Source: Peptostreptococcus canis (lineage in GTDB: Bacteria > Bacillota > Clostridia > Peptostreptococcales > Peptostreptococcaceae). Taken from it: DNA of 64,000 bases. Below, one piece after another: positions 52,639-62,512 of this stretch (position 1 is the stretch's first letter; every line of letters starts with the position of its first letter). A program made the position numbers and the translations under genes. The DNA is taken from contig NZ_JABGBW010000003.1 in the NCBI RefSeq assembly GCF_014229965.1, positions 1 to 64,000 of the forward strand, given 5' to 3'. The notes below the pieces were generated by a model, which saw only the letters and a program-made list of their open reading frames with translations, had not been told where the DNA came from and did not search any database.

Positions 52639-54024
52639 CTATCTTTTTAAATTGACCCTTATTCTATTTACGATTTTTCTTTCTTTTTTATCATTTTGCT
52701 TATTTGATTTATCTTTTATATCAGATATATCAGAATTGTCATTTTTATTTTCCCTGTCATTTTCATCATTTTTACCGAAATTTTCTATTATTTCTTTTTC
52801 ATTTTCAATAGATAGAATATTCATCCTTTCAAATGTGGAATTTGATGTTACATTATCCAGCTCTTTGGCATCATTACAATAAAATGATAAATTGATTCCC
52901 TCTTTATTTACTCTAAATTCTGATATATTATCGGACAATAAATTAGTAATTTCTATTATTTCATTCACATCTATTCCAAATAAATTTTTATACCCCTTTA
53001 AACTTACATCCTCTTTTACTTCTTTTCTTATGCCTTGATTATTTTCAGATAAGTTTTGTTCAAGTTTTGACATATCCAAATAATTTCTCATCGTTAATAT
53101 AGATATAACTAAGATAAATACAAACCAAATTTTAAAAACACTATTGTAAAACTCATTATTATCGAATTCGTCAACAAGATTTAGTATTCCTATTTTATTT
53201 CTATTCTTTCTAAAAATAGAAGTATTTTTTCTTTTTTCCAGAAATTTTATATGCATGTATTCGCTGTCATTTATTATTGAGTAATTTTCTATACTATTTT
53301 TTAAAGTTCCGCATATATCGTTTTTTTCATCGCCTAAAAAAATAACTTTTTCTTTCTTATTCAAAAAATATATAATATTTTCATCTATATCTATTTCTTC
53401 TATAACCATCGTATTTACAGTAGTTCCATTTTCTATAACAGAAAGTACGGCATCCCTTTTTCTGAAATCAACTACGGTACATGTTTCTTCTGAAAGTTTT
53501 TCTTTTAGAATTTCCTGACTAACTTGATAATATAGATATAAATTTGTACACTCAATTTTTCTCACCTTATAAATCATATCAATTATATCCAACATATATT
53601 TAGGATACAAAATAGCAGTTATAGACATAAAATCTTTATCAAGTTCTTTTATATTTGAATATATCGTATTATATTTTGAAATATCGACGCTGAGAAACTG
53701 CGCCATTTCTATCTCTATATACTCACATATGGTTTTCTTTTTTGAATTTTTTACTATTTCTAATTCTTTTGTTATTATACTCTGCCCCTGATCCAAGAAT
53801 TTGATTTTATTTATTTTAACTTTATTTTTTCTCTCTATCTTTTCTATATAGTTTATTATTTGAAATGATATATCTTTTATATTGTCTTTTGAATTCAGAG
53901 ATTTTAAATTAAGGGGCAAAAAAGTGTCTAAAAGTACATCTACACCATTTCGTCTGCTATCTTTTTTTATAATAATTAGCCTAATACCCTGTGATTCAAA
54001 CAACATATACGTATTTTTATTCAC
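52639..54024 (-). CDS. PilM-PilN fusion protein of a type IV pilus
   Basis: A 461-residue protein. Residues about 1-275 have the pattern of a PilM-type actin-like domain (KEKLSEETCTVVDFRKRDAVLSV). This is followed by a single membrane helix (about 297-313, KIWFVFILVISILTM) and a short periplasmic domain (about 315-420) of the PilN type (GFDVNEIIEITN-like, ISEFRVNKEG). A charged, Asp/Asn/Lys-rich tail ends it. In most genomes pilM and pilN are separate genes. It starts at GTG 54024, with AGGGGGAAAAG in front. It lies 14 bases from pilO and 44 from the prepilin gene. Confidence 0.7.
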   Translation of the reverse strand: MNKNTYMLFESQGIRLIIIKKDSRRNGVDVLLDTFLPLNLKSLNSKDNIKDISFQIINYIEKIERKNKVKINKIKFLDQGQSIITKELEIVKNSKKKTICEYIEIEMAQFLSVDISKYNTIYSNIKELDKDFMSITAILYPKYMLDIIDMIYKVRKIECTNLYLYYQVSQEILKEKLSEETCTVVDFRKRDAVLSVIENGTTVNTMVIEEIDIDENIIYFLNKKEKVIFLGDEKNDICGTLKNSIENYSIINDSEYMHIKFLEKRKNTSIFRKNRNKIGILNLVDEFDNNEFYNSVFKIWFVFILVISILTMRNYLDMSKLEQNLSENNQGIRKEVKEDVSLKGYKNLFGIDVNEIIEITNLLSDNISEFRVNKEGINLSFYCNDAKELDNVTSNSTFERMNILSIENEKEIIENFGKNDENDRENKNDNSDISDIKDKSNKQNDKKERKIVNRIRVNLKR

Positions 54025-54068
54025 GCTTTTCCCCCTATTTTTATTTGCTTCTTATCATACTACCAAGT

Positions 54069-54512
54069 CTATTTATCCTTACCATCACCTTGCTTTTTAG
54101 GATAAAATACTTTTTCTCCCGCTTTTACTTTAATATTATCATTATCATCATTCACTTCGATTGTAAAAGATTCTGTATTTTCACTTTGTGGCTTTGGACT
54201 ACTTGGCAGATATCCTAAATTCACCAATTTATCCACTGTGTTTAAATCTGTACTTGCCTTCCCGTCATTTCTGCCTAAAACTATTGCCGTTGCTATACTG
54301 GAAGCATTAGCATAATCTGAATTTATCCTTGCTTTATTTTGCACATTCGAATATTTTATCGTTATAATCGCTGCAAGAATTCCTATTATAGACACTACCA
54401 AAACCATCTCTATAATTGAAAAACCCTTTCTTTTTTTGCATTTTTTTCCCTCGCTGGAATTATCATAAATAAAGTATTTCCCATTAATATATTCATTCTC
54501 TAATTTTTTCAT
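54069..54512 (-). CDS. Type IV prepilin with long leader
   Basis: A 147-residue prepilin. The cleavage site KRKG/FSIIEMVLVVSIIGILAAI is canonical, with Glu5 of the mature protein and a hydrophobic helix. The leader is about 30 residues, much longer than the usual 5-10 of type IVa and the about 15-30 of type IVb. The mature domain is small and rich in Asn, Asp and Lys (NDDNDNIKVKAGEKVFYP). ATG 54512 is supported by AAGGAGATAGTT. It sits between pilC and the PilM-PilN gene, and is the only prepilin in the operon. Confidence 0.88.
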   Translation of the reverse strand: MKKLENEYINGKYFIYDNSSEGKKCKKRKGFSIIEMVLVVSIIGILAAIITIKYSNVQNKARINSDYANASSIATAIVLGRNDGKASTDLNTVDKLVNLGYLPSSPKPQSENTESFTIEVNDDNDNIKVKAGEKVFYPKKQGDGKDK

Positions 54513-54531
54513 AACTATCTCCTTATAATTC

Positions 54532-55584
54532 TTAAGATATAGAGGAAATCATGTCAAACATAGGTGAAAGTATTGCTATCATAGTCAAACCGACTAATAT
54601 ACCAACTATTACTATCATAATCGGCTCAATTAATTTTATATACTGTTCAAGCTTTATATCTAATTCATTGCTATAATACACTCCCGCCAAATAAAGACTT
54701 TCATCAAATTTTCCCGATATTTCACCTGAAAATATCATAGATATAAATAACTCCGGAAATAAACTTGTTTTCTTTAAAGATACCGAAATATTGCTCCCAC
54801 TTTCTATACTCTGTTTTGCAAATTTCATTTTTGAACTTACATACACATTATCAATAACTCTTGTAGATATATCAATTGCTTCACCTATATTTACTCCACT
54901 TTTCATCAGTATACTCATAGTGCGTGAAAATTTATCTGTCAAAATTAACGTGTATATTTTTCCAACCACCGGAAGTTTTAATATTCTTTCATCAATATTT
55001 TCTTTAAACTTTGCATTATCTTTGAGTAGACTATATAATGAAATTGCAATCAAAGTGATTAATATCGCCAATATTATAAGATTACGTCTCAAAAATTCTG
55101 ATATTTTAAATACAATGAGTGTATATAGCGGAAGATTATCATTATCCATATTAAATGCCATTTTGAAGTTGGGCACTACAAATATCATAATAAAATTAAA
55201 TGCAACTATAGAAACAATAACTACCAGTAATGGATATGTTAAAGCACCTATTAATTTGCTTTTTAATTTACATTCTCTATCATAGTAATTTGACATTTCA
55301 TTAAAAACAAAATCTATATTACCACTTACCTCTCCCGCATATACCATACTTAAAAAGAAATTTGAAAACGAATTCGTCATCGCAAAAGATTGTGTAAGAT
55401 TCCTTCCCTTCTCAATATTTTTTTTAACCAGACTAAGTACTTTTGACATATTAACTGTAGATGCATTAATCAACACGCTAAATATTGTAATGAAGTCACA
55501 TCCGGATGCTGACATATTCGAAATCTGTCTACATATGGTCATTATTTCTTTCTCTTTTAGCTTTTTCCCGAATAGATTTTTCAT
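54532..55584 (-). CDS. pilC: Type IV pilus inner-membrane platform protein PilC
   Basis: A 350-residue GspF/PilC-family protein with two similar halves, each a helical cytoplasmic domain followed by a membrane helix. Sequence marks are MVYAGEVSGNIDFVFNEMSNYY and MIFSGEISGKFDESLYLAGVYY, one in each half, and helices VVIVSIVAFNFIMIFVVPNF and IMIVIVGILVGLTMIAIL. It couples the PilB motor to pilin assembly. Its start at 55584 overlaps pilB by 56 bases; a shorter start at 55542 is possible. The 55584 ATG has GGGATGAT in front. Confidence 0.9.
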   Translation of the reverse strand: MKNLFGKKLKEKEIMTICRQISNMSASGCDFITIFSVLINASTVNMSKVLSLVKKNIEKGRNLTQSFAMTNSFSNFFLSMVYAGEVSGNIDFVFNEMSNYYDRECKLKSKLIGALTYPLLVVIVSIVAFNFIMIFVVPNFKMAFNMDNDNLPLYTLIVFKISEFLRRNLIILAILITLIAISLYSLLKDNAKFKENIDERILKLPVVGKIYTLILTDKFSRTMSILMKSGVNIGEAIDISTRVIDNVYVSSKMKFAKQSIESGSNISVSLKKTSLFPELFISMIFSGEISGKFDESLYLAGVYYSNELDIKLEQYIKLIEPIMIVIVGILVGLTMIAILSPMFDMISSIS

Positions 55585-56875
55585 AAGTTATCATCCCACT
55601 TTTGATTGCAATTCTTTTTAAATCATCGCTTCCACATTCTGACCGTACGGCCGATATAAACTCCGGCGAACTCGTTAAAACTTCATATATCAATATTCTT
55701 TCATCTTTTTTTGATATATTTTCTGCATCAAAATTTTTTCTACCTCTACTTTTTTCATTAATACTTTTTTCTATTTTTAAATCACTATTTCTTTGAGAAA
55801 TTTTTTTTAAATAGCCCCTTTTAACTAGTTTCTGGGAAATTACCCCTATTAGTGTAGAGGAAATTAAATATGGTTCGATTCCCATATCTCTAAGTCTTAC
55901 AACACTTGATATTGCATCATTTGTATGTAAAGACGCTATAACCAAATGGCCCGTCATTGCAGCTCTGATTGCTATTCTTGCGGATTCATTATCCCTTATT
56001 TCACCTAAAACTATACAATCAGGATCTTGCCTTAAAATAGCTCTCAATCCATTATCAAATCTTACTCCCGTTTTGCTATTCACCTGTATCTGATTAATCC
56101 CTTCCATCCTATACTCAACCGGATCTTCTATTGTTGTAATATTTATATTCATTTTATTTAGTTCATTAAGTAAGGAGTATACAGTAGTTGATTTTCCACT
56201 CCCGGTTGCTCCCGACACAATTAAAATTCCAGATTTATTTTCTAATATTTTATCTATTTTTTCTACCGCATCGGGTAGAAATCCAAGTTCACTCTTAGTC
56301 CTTATAAAATTATTTCTATTCAATAATCTAAGAACAGTTTTTTCTCCATGTACCGTTGGTACTGTGCTTACTCTGATGTCAATATTGCACTCATATGAAG
56401 AATATGTAAATCTTCCATCTTGGGGAACTCTTTTTTCCGTTATATCGCAACCGGCTCTCAATTTTATCATGGTCAATATTTTGGGATAATCATCCAATGA
56501 TAATTTATCTATAATGTTTAAATCGCCATTTATTCTGTACCTTATTCTAAGTTCCAAATTAAATGGTTCTAGATGAATATCACTTGCATTAGAATTAACG
56601 GCATTTTCTATTAATTCTTTAATATACGAGTTAAGGTGTTCATCTTCTTCCCTTTTGATGTTGGAATAATTTTTTCTTATATTTTCCAATATCAAAGATT
56701 CGGAAGCATATTTTACCACTACCTCTCTGCCGGAATTTGCTCTTAAAGTATTCACCGTATTTATATCAAAACTTTTCATTTGCACTACTAATTTCGATTC
56801 AGATATTTCTAGTGGAAAAACACAGTTTTTATATGCATATTTTTCTGATATTATCGACGACAAGATTTTTTCCAT
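55529..56875 (-). CDS. pilB: Type IV pilus assembly ATPase PilB
   Basis: A 448-residue GspE/PilB motor ATPase. Walker A is ILIVSGATGSGKSTTVYSLL, the Asp box is NINITTIEDPVEYRMEGINQIQ, the Walker B is LRQDPDCIVLGEIRDNESA, and the His box is HLVIASLHTND. It is short at the N-terminus: only about 65 residues of the MshEN-type region remain before the ATPase core, and it has no zinc-binding tetracysteine motif after the Walker B. AAGGAGATGAG precedes ATG 56875. First gene of the pil operon; no pilT, pilD or pilQ is in the window. Confidence 0.92.
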   Translation of the reverse strand: MEKILSSIISEKYAYKNCVFPLEISESKLVVQMKSFDINTVNTLRANSGREVVVKYASESLILENIRKNYSNIKREEDEHLNSYIKELIENAVNSNASDIHLEPFNLELRIRYRINGDLNIIDKLSLDDYPKILTMIKLRAGCDITEKRVPQDGRFTYSSYECNIDIRVSTVPTVHGEKTVLRLLNRNNFIRTKSELGFLPDAVEKIDKILENKSGILIVSGATGSGKSTTVYSLLNELNKMNINITTIEDPVEYRMEGINQIQVNSKTGVRFDNGLRAILRQDPDCIVLGEIRDNESARIAIRAAMTGHLVIASLHTNDAISSVVRLRDMGIEPYLISSTLIGVISQKLVKRGYLKKISQRNSDLKIEKSINEKSRGRKNFDAENISKKDERILIYEVLTSSPEFISAVRSECGSDDLKRIAIKSGMITYEKSIREKAKRERNNDHM

Positions 56876-56929
56876 TAACTCATCTCCTTACCTAAAATAA
56901 TATAGTCATATTTTATTTTTTTTTGCACC

Positions 56930-56972
56930 AAAAAAGGAATGAAATTTAAAATCAAAAATTTCATTCCTTTTT
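56930..56972 (-). terminator. Terminator of the quality-control operon (after ysxC)
   Basis: AAAAAGGAATGAAATTT (56931-56947) and AAATTTCATTCCTTTTT (56956-56972) form a 17-bp stem, followed on the minus strand by TTGGTGC. It lies 60 bases past the ysxC stop and also shields pilB. Confidence 0.85.
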
Positions 56973-57032
56973 CTCATTATTCTTAAATTACTTGCTTAAA
57001 ATTTTTAAATATCACTATTATAATTTATTGTT

Positions 57033-57671
57033 TTAATCAATTGTTTTTTCATAGGTGATTTCATATCCATTCTTTTCATACTCTGAAACTATTTCGTCCC
57101 AAAGTTCAGATATACCTATCTTTTTTGATGATGAAGTAACCATTACCTTTTCATCCTTATCCATTTGCAATTTATTTCTTATTGCGTTAATGTGTTTTTG
57201 ATATTGACCCCTGGAAATTTTATCAGCTTTTGTAGCAACTACTATACATCTATATCCGAAATGCTTAATCCAATCATACATCATTTTATCATCTGCCGTC
57301 GGATCATGTCTGATATCTACTAACAATAAGATTGCACATAACTCATCTCTATTTTCAAGATATCTTTCCATTATTCCGCCCCATTTTTCCTTTTCAGTTT
57401 TGGAAACTCTGGCATATCCATACCCCGGAAGATCGACAAAATAAAACTCATTATTTATTAGATAAAAATTTATAGTTCTCGTTTTTCCCGGAGTAGACGA
57501 AGTTCTGGCAAAATTTTTTCTGTTTAAAAGTCCATTGATTACAGATGACTTTCCCACATTAGATCTACCTGCTAGAGCGATTTCCGGTATTCCTTCTGAT
57601 GGATATTGCTTTTTATTTACAGCACTCATCGTGATTTCAGCACTTCTTATCTTCATTTTTTCTTTCGACAT
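57033..57671 (-). CDS. ysxC: Ribosome biogenesis GTPase YsxC/EngB
   Basis: A 212-residue GTPase needed for 50S subunit maturation. G1 is ALAGRSNVGKSSVINGL (about 29-45), G2/switch I has TSSTPGKTRTINFY, G3 is FYFVDLPGYGYARV, and G4 is VVATKADKI. It lies eight bases after lon, the same order as in B. subtilis (lon-ysxC). The transcript ends at 56930. Confidence 0.96.
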   Translation of the reverse strand: MSKEKMKIRSAEITMSAVNKKQYPSEGIPEIALAGRSNVGKSSVINGLLNRKNFARTSSTPGKTRTINFYLINNEFYFVDLPGYGYARVSKTEKEKWGGIMERYLENRDELCAILLLVDIRHDPTADDKMMYDWIKHFGYRCIVVATKADKISRGQYQKHINAIRNKLQMDKDEKVMVTSSSKKIGISELWDEIVSEYEKNGYEITYEKTID

Positions 57672-57679
57672 AACTACCC

Positions 57680-60316
57680 CTATTCTTTATCCATTAAAGC
57701 AACATCTAATACTTCACTCATATTTTCTACAAGTACGAATTCTATATCATCCTTTACATTTTCCGGTATTTTGTCTAAATCAGATTTGCAATCTTTTGGA
57801 ATTATAATTTTTCTTATTCCCATTCTATAAGCTGCTAATACTTTTTCACGTATTCCACCGACTGCAAGAACTCTACCTCTCAAAGTTATCTCTCCGGTCA
57901 TGGCTATATTTCCGGGAACTGCCCTTCCTGTAAGGGATGATATAGTAGCCAAAGTCATTGTAATTCCGGCAGATGGACCATCTTTTGGTGTAGCACCCTC
58001 AGGTAAATGTATATGTATATCTTTATTCTTATAAAATTCTTTTTCTATTCCAAGTTCATCAGAAATAGATCTTATATATGAAATACCTGTTCTGGCAGAT
58101 TCTTTCATTACATTTCCCATCTGACCTGTCAATACTATTTCACCCTTTCCAGGTAGTGTACTAACTTCTACTTCCAAAGTAACACCACCTACAGATGTCC
58201 AGGCCATTCCATTAACAACTCCAATCTGTGGTTTCAAGTCTAGTGGATCTTCTTTAAATTTTTCAGAACCAAGATATTTCACCACTAATTCTTTTGTCAT
58301 ATTTACAGGTTCCAATTTTGGATTTTCAAACATTTCCTTTACTACTTTTCTACAAAGTTTCGCAATTGTTCTCTCAAGTTGTCTCACACCTGATTCTCTG
58401 GTATATCTATTGATTATATACTTTATTACATCGTCATCTATAGTAATAAAATTCTTATCCAGTCCATTTTCTTTTAACTGTTTCTTAAGTATATATCTCT
58501 TCACTATCTCTAATTTTTCCTCTTCAAGATAGCCTTCTATCTCAATAACCTCCATTCTGTCATATAAAGGTCTTGGAATAGATCTAAGATCATTTGCTGT
58601 CGTTAAAAATAATACTTTTGACAAATCAAAAGGAAGTTCTAAATAGTGATCTGTAAAATATTTATTCTGTTCAGGATCCAGTACTTCAAGCATTGCTGAA
58701 GAAGGGTCTCCTTTAAAATCACTACTCATTTTGTCTATTTCATCTAGTAAAATAACAGGATTTTTAGCCTTTGCTTCTCTAATAGCATTTATAATTCTAC
58801 CCGGAATTGCTCCCACATAAGTTCTTCTGTGTCCTCTAATTTCCGCTTCATCTCTCAATCCTCCCAGAGATATTCTAACAAAAGGCCTGCCTAAAGATCT
58901 TGCCACTGATTTTGCAATGGAAGTCTTTCCAACTCCCGGAGGTCCTGCAAGACATATAATAGGGGCTTTTAAATTTTTTGAAAGCTTTCTTACCGCAAGA
59001 TATTCCAATATTCTTTCCTTTACATCATCAAGACCGAAATGATCTTCGTTTAATATCTTTTCAGATTTCTTTATATCAAATCTATTTCTAGATTCCTTAT
59101 TCCAAGGTAGCGAGAATATAATATCCAAATAATTTCTCGAAACATTATAATCCGGAGAACCCATAGGTGTTCTATTAAATTTTTCAATTTCCCTGGAAAT
59201 TTTTTCATAAGTATCTTTATGTATTTTTAATTCTTCCAGTTTCTTTCTATATTCATCTATTTCCTCTTCATAGTCCTCTTCGCCCAATTCTTTTTGTATT
59301 GCCTTCAACTGCTCTCTTAAGTAATAATCTTTCTGAACTTTATTAAGTTGTTTTTTTACATCCTGACTTATTTTTTTATCTATCTTTATTACTTCCAATT
59401 CCTGAGTAAGTAATATATGCAACTTCTTCATTCTTTCTAAAATATCCAATGTTATTAACAAATCTTGTCTATCTCTAAATTTCAGAAAAAGACTTGAAGA
59501 TATGATATCGGCAATCATAGAATATCCACTTGCATCAGAAATGTCCAAGGCAGCATCAGTAGGTATATCAGTGGCTATCCTCATATAATCTTCAAACTGA
59601 CTTACAATCGCCCTTGAATATGCTTCCAAATGCATTTTTTCATCAAAATCTATATTTTCCTCTTTAAACTTTATAGGTGTTATATTTCCTATCCATGCTC
59701 CATTTTCATTTGTAGTCATGGAATTTAACTTTGCACGACCAAGTCCTTCAACTAAAACTCTAATAGATGTATCCGATGTTCTGATTACCTGTTTTATGCT
59801 ACAAATAGTCCCTATAGAATAAAGATCATCCATAGAAGGCTCTTCTATATCTGTTTCAAACTGACTTACTAGAAATATCTTTTCATCATCCAACATCGCC
59901 ATTTCAAAACTTTCAATTGAATTAAATCTTCCTATGTCAAATGATTGTAACATGCATGGAGATATTGATATACCTCTTAAAGGAATCATAGGCATTTCCT
60001 TTTTTCTTCCGTATGATATTACCTTTTTTTTCTTTTTTCCTTCTCCACCATCACCATTATCGTTCCCAAAATTTCCATCATCATGGAATCCGCCTTCATT
60101 GCCATCTCCATTTTCAAAATCAGATTTCAGTTCCAATGTTTCATTATTTGGCTTATAATCTGAATTCTCTGTTGAATTTTCATATACTCCACCAAAAATT
60201 TCGTGTTCTTTTTCTATTTTTTTAAGCTTTTCAATAGCCTTTTTATCGCCATTATTTACAGCATTAATTGTTTTTAGCAATTCCAACGGATTTAATAAAT
60301 CATTAAAATCTTTCAT
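57680..60316 (-). CDS. lon: ATP-dependent protease Lon with extra N-terminal segment
   Basis: An 878-residue Lon protease. The usual LON domain starts near residue 106 (EMPMIPLRGISISPCM). The Walker A lysine is Lys464 in GPPGVGKTS, the Walker B is PVILLDEIDKMS, and the catalytic Ser782 lies in PKDGPSAGIT, with the partner lysine about 43 residues on. Ahead of the LON domain are about 105 extra residues: a helical part (1-75) and a Gly/Asn/Asp-rich linker (GNDNGDGGEG) ending in a lysine run. A normal ribosome site (GAGAGGAGAATAAT) precedes ATG 60316, so the extension is translated. Promoter at 60442-60470. Confidence 0.95.
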   Translation of the reverse strand: MKDFNDLLNPLELLKTINAVNNGDKKAIEKLKKIEKEHEIFGGVYENSTENSDYKPNNETLELKSDFENGDGNEGGFHDDGNFGNDNGDGGEGKKKKKVISYGRKKEMPMIPLRGISISPCMLQSFDIGRFNSIESFEMAMLDDEKIFLVSQFETDIEEPSMDDLYSIGTICSIKQVIRTSDTSIRVLVEGLGRAKLNSMTTNENGAWIGNITPIKFKEENIDFDEKMHLEAYSRAIVSQFEDYMRIATDIPTDAALDISDASGYSMIADIISSSLFLKFRDRQDLLITLDILERMKKLHILLTQELEVIKIDKKISQDVKKQLNKVQKDYYLREQLKAIQKELGEEDYEEEIDEYRKKLEELKIHKDTYEKISREIEKFNRTPMGSPDYNVSRNYLDIIFSLPWNKESRNRFDIKKSEKILNEDHFGLDDVKERILEYLAVRKLSKNLKAPIICLAGPPGVGKTSIAKSVARSLGRPFVRISLGGLRDEAEIRGHRRTYVGAIPGRIINAIREAKAKNPVILLDEIDKMSSDFKGDPSSAMLEVLDPEQNKYFTDHYLELPFDLSKVLFLTTANDLRSIPRPLYDRMEVIEIEGYLEEEKLEIVKRYILKKQLKENGLDKNFITIDDDVIKYIINRYTRESGVRQLERTIAKLCRKVVKEMFENPKLEPVNMTKELVVKYLGSEKFKEDPLDLKPQIGVVNGMAWTSVGGVTLEVEVSTLPGKGEIVLTGQMGNVMKESARTGISYIRSISDELGIEKEFYKNKDIHIHLPEGATPKDGPSAGITMTLATISSLTGRAVPGNIAMTGEITLRGRVLAVGGIREKVLAAYRMGIRKIIIPKDCKSDLDKIPENVKDDIEFVLVENMSEVLDVALMDKE

Positions 60317-60441
60317 ATTATTCTCCTCTCAATTTTTTTACATAGCTTATATCTATTGTCCAAAATAACTCTTACAATAACAAAACTAATTTTTTATCGG
60401 TTATTTATCTTATACCATATTGTACATATATTATAACAGAT

Positions 60442-60470
60442 ATTATATAGTTATTTATATTTTTATGCAA
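60442..60470 (-). promoter_or_regulatory. Promoter of lon-ysxC
   Basis: TTGCAT (60465-60470) and TATAAT (60442-60447) on the minus strand are spaced by 17 bases. The leader is about 119 bases. No CIRCE or CtsR heat-shock box was found beside it. Confidence 0.65.
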
Positions 60471-60555
60471 TTTTTTAGTTCTTATTATCATTTTTTTGCA
60501 AAAATAACATATTAATTCTGTTTATATATCTAAAAAACTAAAACCGAAAAAATAA

Positions 60556-60587
60556 AAATCTCCCAATATTTTTATATTGAGAGATTT
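60556..60587 (-). terminator. Terminator of clpX
   Basis: AAATCTCCCAATAT (60556-60569) and ATATTGAGAGATTT (60574-60587) form a 14-bp stem with one mismatch, followed on the minus strand by TTATTTTTTCG. It is 20 bases past the clpX stop. Confidence 0.85.
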
Positions 60588-60606
60588 ATTTACTTAGAAA
60601 TAAAAG

Positions 60607-61878
60607 TTATTCATTTATTGGTGAATCATTGACTATTTGTCTATTATCTTTAAATATCATCAATGGTTTTACATCTTCATTCTCTACACTATCTTTAGTC
60701 ACAACAACTTTTTCTAAATTTTCAATAGATGGAACTTCAAACATAGTATCCATTAAGACATGTTCTATAATACTTCTAAGTCCTCTGGCACCGGTATTTC
60801 TTTCAATGGCTTTTTTTGCAATTGAACGCAGTGCTTCTTCTTCAAATTCTATTTTCACATCATCATATTCAAATAATCTGGTATACTGTTTCACCAAAGA
60901 GTTTTTCGGTTCTGTTAGTATCTTTACTAAAGAATCTTCATCTAATAAATCCAGAGTTGCCAGAACAGGTATTCTACCTACAAATTCAGGTATTAATCCA
61001 AATTTCAGCAAATCATCCGGAATAACTTTGGCATATAATTTTCCTATATCCAAATCACTCTTACTTTCAATTTTTGCACCAAATCCCAGAACTTTTTCTT
61101 TTCCGCGTTTTTGTACTATTTTTTCGATACCATCAAAGGCACCACCTAGTATAAATAATATATTAGTAGTATCTACTTTTAAAAATTCCTGATGTGGATG
61201 CTTTCTTCCGCCGGAAGGAGGAACATTGGCAATAGTACCCTCAAGAATTTTAAGTAAAGCCTGTTGTACACCTTCACCACTTACATCTCTGGTAATTGAA
61301 GGATTATCGGATTTTCTGGAAATCTTGTCAATTTCATCAATATATATTATACCCTTTTGAGCTTTTTCTATGTCAAAATCAGCTGCTTGAACTAACTTAA
61401 GTACAATATTTTCAACGTCTTCACCTACATAACCAGCCTCAGTCAAAGAAGTTGCATCTGCAATCGCAAATGGCACATTCAATATTTTTGCAAGAGTCTG
61501 GGCAAGCAAAGTCTTTCCCGAACCTGTCGGACCAAGAAGTAATATATTACTTTTTTGAATCTCAACGCTATCGGATTTCTTTTTTTCGCTATAAATCCTC
61601 TTATAGTGATTATACACTGCCACTGATAGTGCTTTCTTTGCACTTTGCTGGCCTATCACATAATCATTTAGAATTTCCATCATTTCCGCCGGTTTAGGAA
61701 GGGTACCCTCAAAACATTCTGTTACACCATCTATTTCTTCTTGAATTATTTCGCTACATAACTCTACACACTCATCACAAATATATACGCCCGGACCTGC
61801 AATTATTCTTTTTACCTGATCTTGATGCTTACCGCAAAAAGAACACTTATATTGTTTATTATTATCTTGCTTTGGCAA
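60607..61878 (-). CDS. clpX: ATP-dependent Clp protease ATPase ClpX
   Basis: A 423-residue AAA+ unfoldase that feeds substrates to ClpP. The N-terminal zinc finger is [15 protein letters not shown] and CDECVELC (about 12-40). Walker A is [15 protein letters not shown] (about 110-124), Walker B is [12 protein letters not shown], and the RKHPHQEF pore loop and GFGAKIES (IGF-type ClpP loop) are present. It starts at TTG 61878, with AAGGAGGTGA five bases upstream. It follows clpP after 21 bases. Confidence 0.97.
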   Translation of the reverse strand: MPKQDNNKQYKCSFCGKHQDQVKRIIAGPGVYICDECVELCSEIIQEEIDGVTECFEGTLPKPAEMMEILNDYVIGQQSAKKALSVAVYNHYKRIYSEKKKSDSVEIQKSNILLLGPTGSGKTLLAQTLAKILNVPFAIADATSLTEAGYVGEDVENIVLKLVQAADFDIEKAQKGIIYIDEIDKISRKSDNPSITRDVSGEGVQQALLKILEGTIANVPPSGGRKHPHQEFLKVDTTNILFILGGAFDGIEKIVQKRGKEKVLGFGAKIESKSDLDIGKLYAKVIPDDLLKFGLIPEFVGRIPVLATLDLLDEDSLVKILTEPKNSLVKQYTRLFEYDDVKIEFEEEALRSIAKKAIERNTGARGLRSIIEHVLMDTMFEVPSIENLEKVVVTKDSVENEDVKPLMIFKDNRQIVNDSPINE

Positions 61879-61899
61879 TCACTTCACCTCCTTGTAAGA

Positions 61900-62484
61900 C
61901 TATATCCTTTCAGAAATAACCTCATCAACTAATCCAAATTCTTTTGCTTCTTCTGCACTCATAAAGTTATCACGTTCTGTGTTTGTCTTTACTATATCAT
62001 ATGGCTGACCGGTTCTTTCCGATAAAATTTTATTTAATTTTTCTTTAGTCTTTAATAAATATTTTGTATGTATCTCTACATCAGTCGCTTGACCTCTTGA
62101 GCCACCAAGTGGTTGATGAATCATTATTGTACTATTAGGCAATGCAAATCTTTTTCCCTTAGCTCCTGCAGCAAGCAAAAAAGCCCCCATAGATGCAGCC
62201 ATTCCTATACAAATTGTACTTACATCCGCTTTTATATATTGCATAGTATCATATATAGCCATTCCGGCTGTAACACTTCCACCTGGAGAATTTATATATA
62301 AATGTATATCTTTATCCGGATCATCCGCCTCTAAAAATAACATCTGTGCAACCACTAGGCTTGCAGTGGTATCATTCACTTCATCTCCTAAAAATATTAT
62401 TCTGTCCTTAAGAAGTCTTGAGTAAATATCATATGATCTTTCACCCCTACCATCCTGTTCTACAACATAAGGTACTAACGCCAT
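61900..62484 (-). CDS. clpP: ATP-dependent Clp protease proteolytic subunit ClpP
   Basis: A 194-residue serine protease subunit. Catalytic Ser98 lies in [14 protein letters not shown], His123 in [15 protein letters not shown], and the aspartate near residue 172 completes the triad. Fourteen subunits form the chamber; ClpX, encoded next, is its regulator. AAGGAGGAATATT precedes ATG 62484. A folded spacer lies between tig and this gene. Confidence 0.97.
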   Translation of the reverse strand: MALVPYVVEQDGRGERSYDIYSRLLKDRIIFLGDEVNDTTASLVVAQMLFLEADDPDKDIHLYINSPGGSVTAGMAIYDTMQYIKADVSTICIGMAASMGAFLLAAGAKGKRFALPNSTIMIHQPLGGSRGQATDVEIHTKYLLKTKEKLNKILSERTGQPYDIVKTNTERDNFMSAEEAKEFGLVDEVISERI

Positions 62485-62512
62485 AATATTCCTCCTTTTC
62501 TCTATTTTAGAT

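Larger units (their letters stand above)
60317..60606. other. Intergenic region clpX-lon
   Basis: It contains the clpX terminator (60556-60587), the lon promoter (60442-60470) and the AT-rich lon leader. No gene. Confidence 0.6.

Noticed and set aside
60317-60606. Heat-shock (CIRCE or CtsR) box before lon
   Set aside because: Neither GCACTC-type inverted repeats nor CtsR heptanucleotide repeats are present.
60629-61192. 187-codon plus-strand frame inside clpX
   Set aside because: It is a shadow of clpX; serine/asparagine-rich and without family resemblance.
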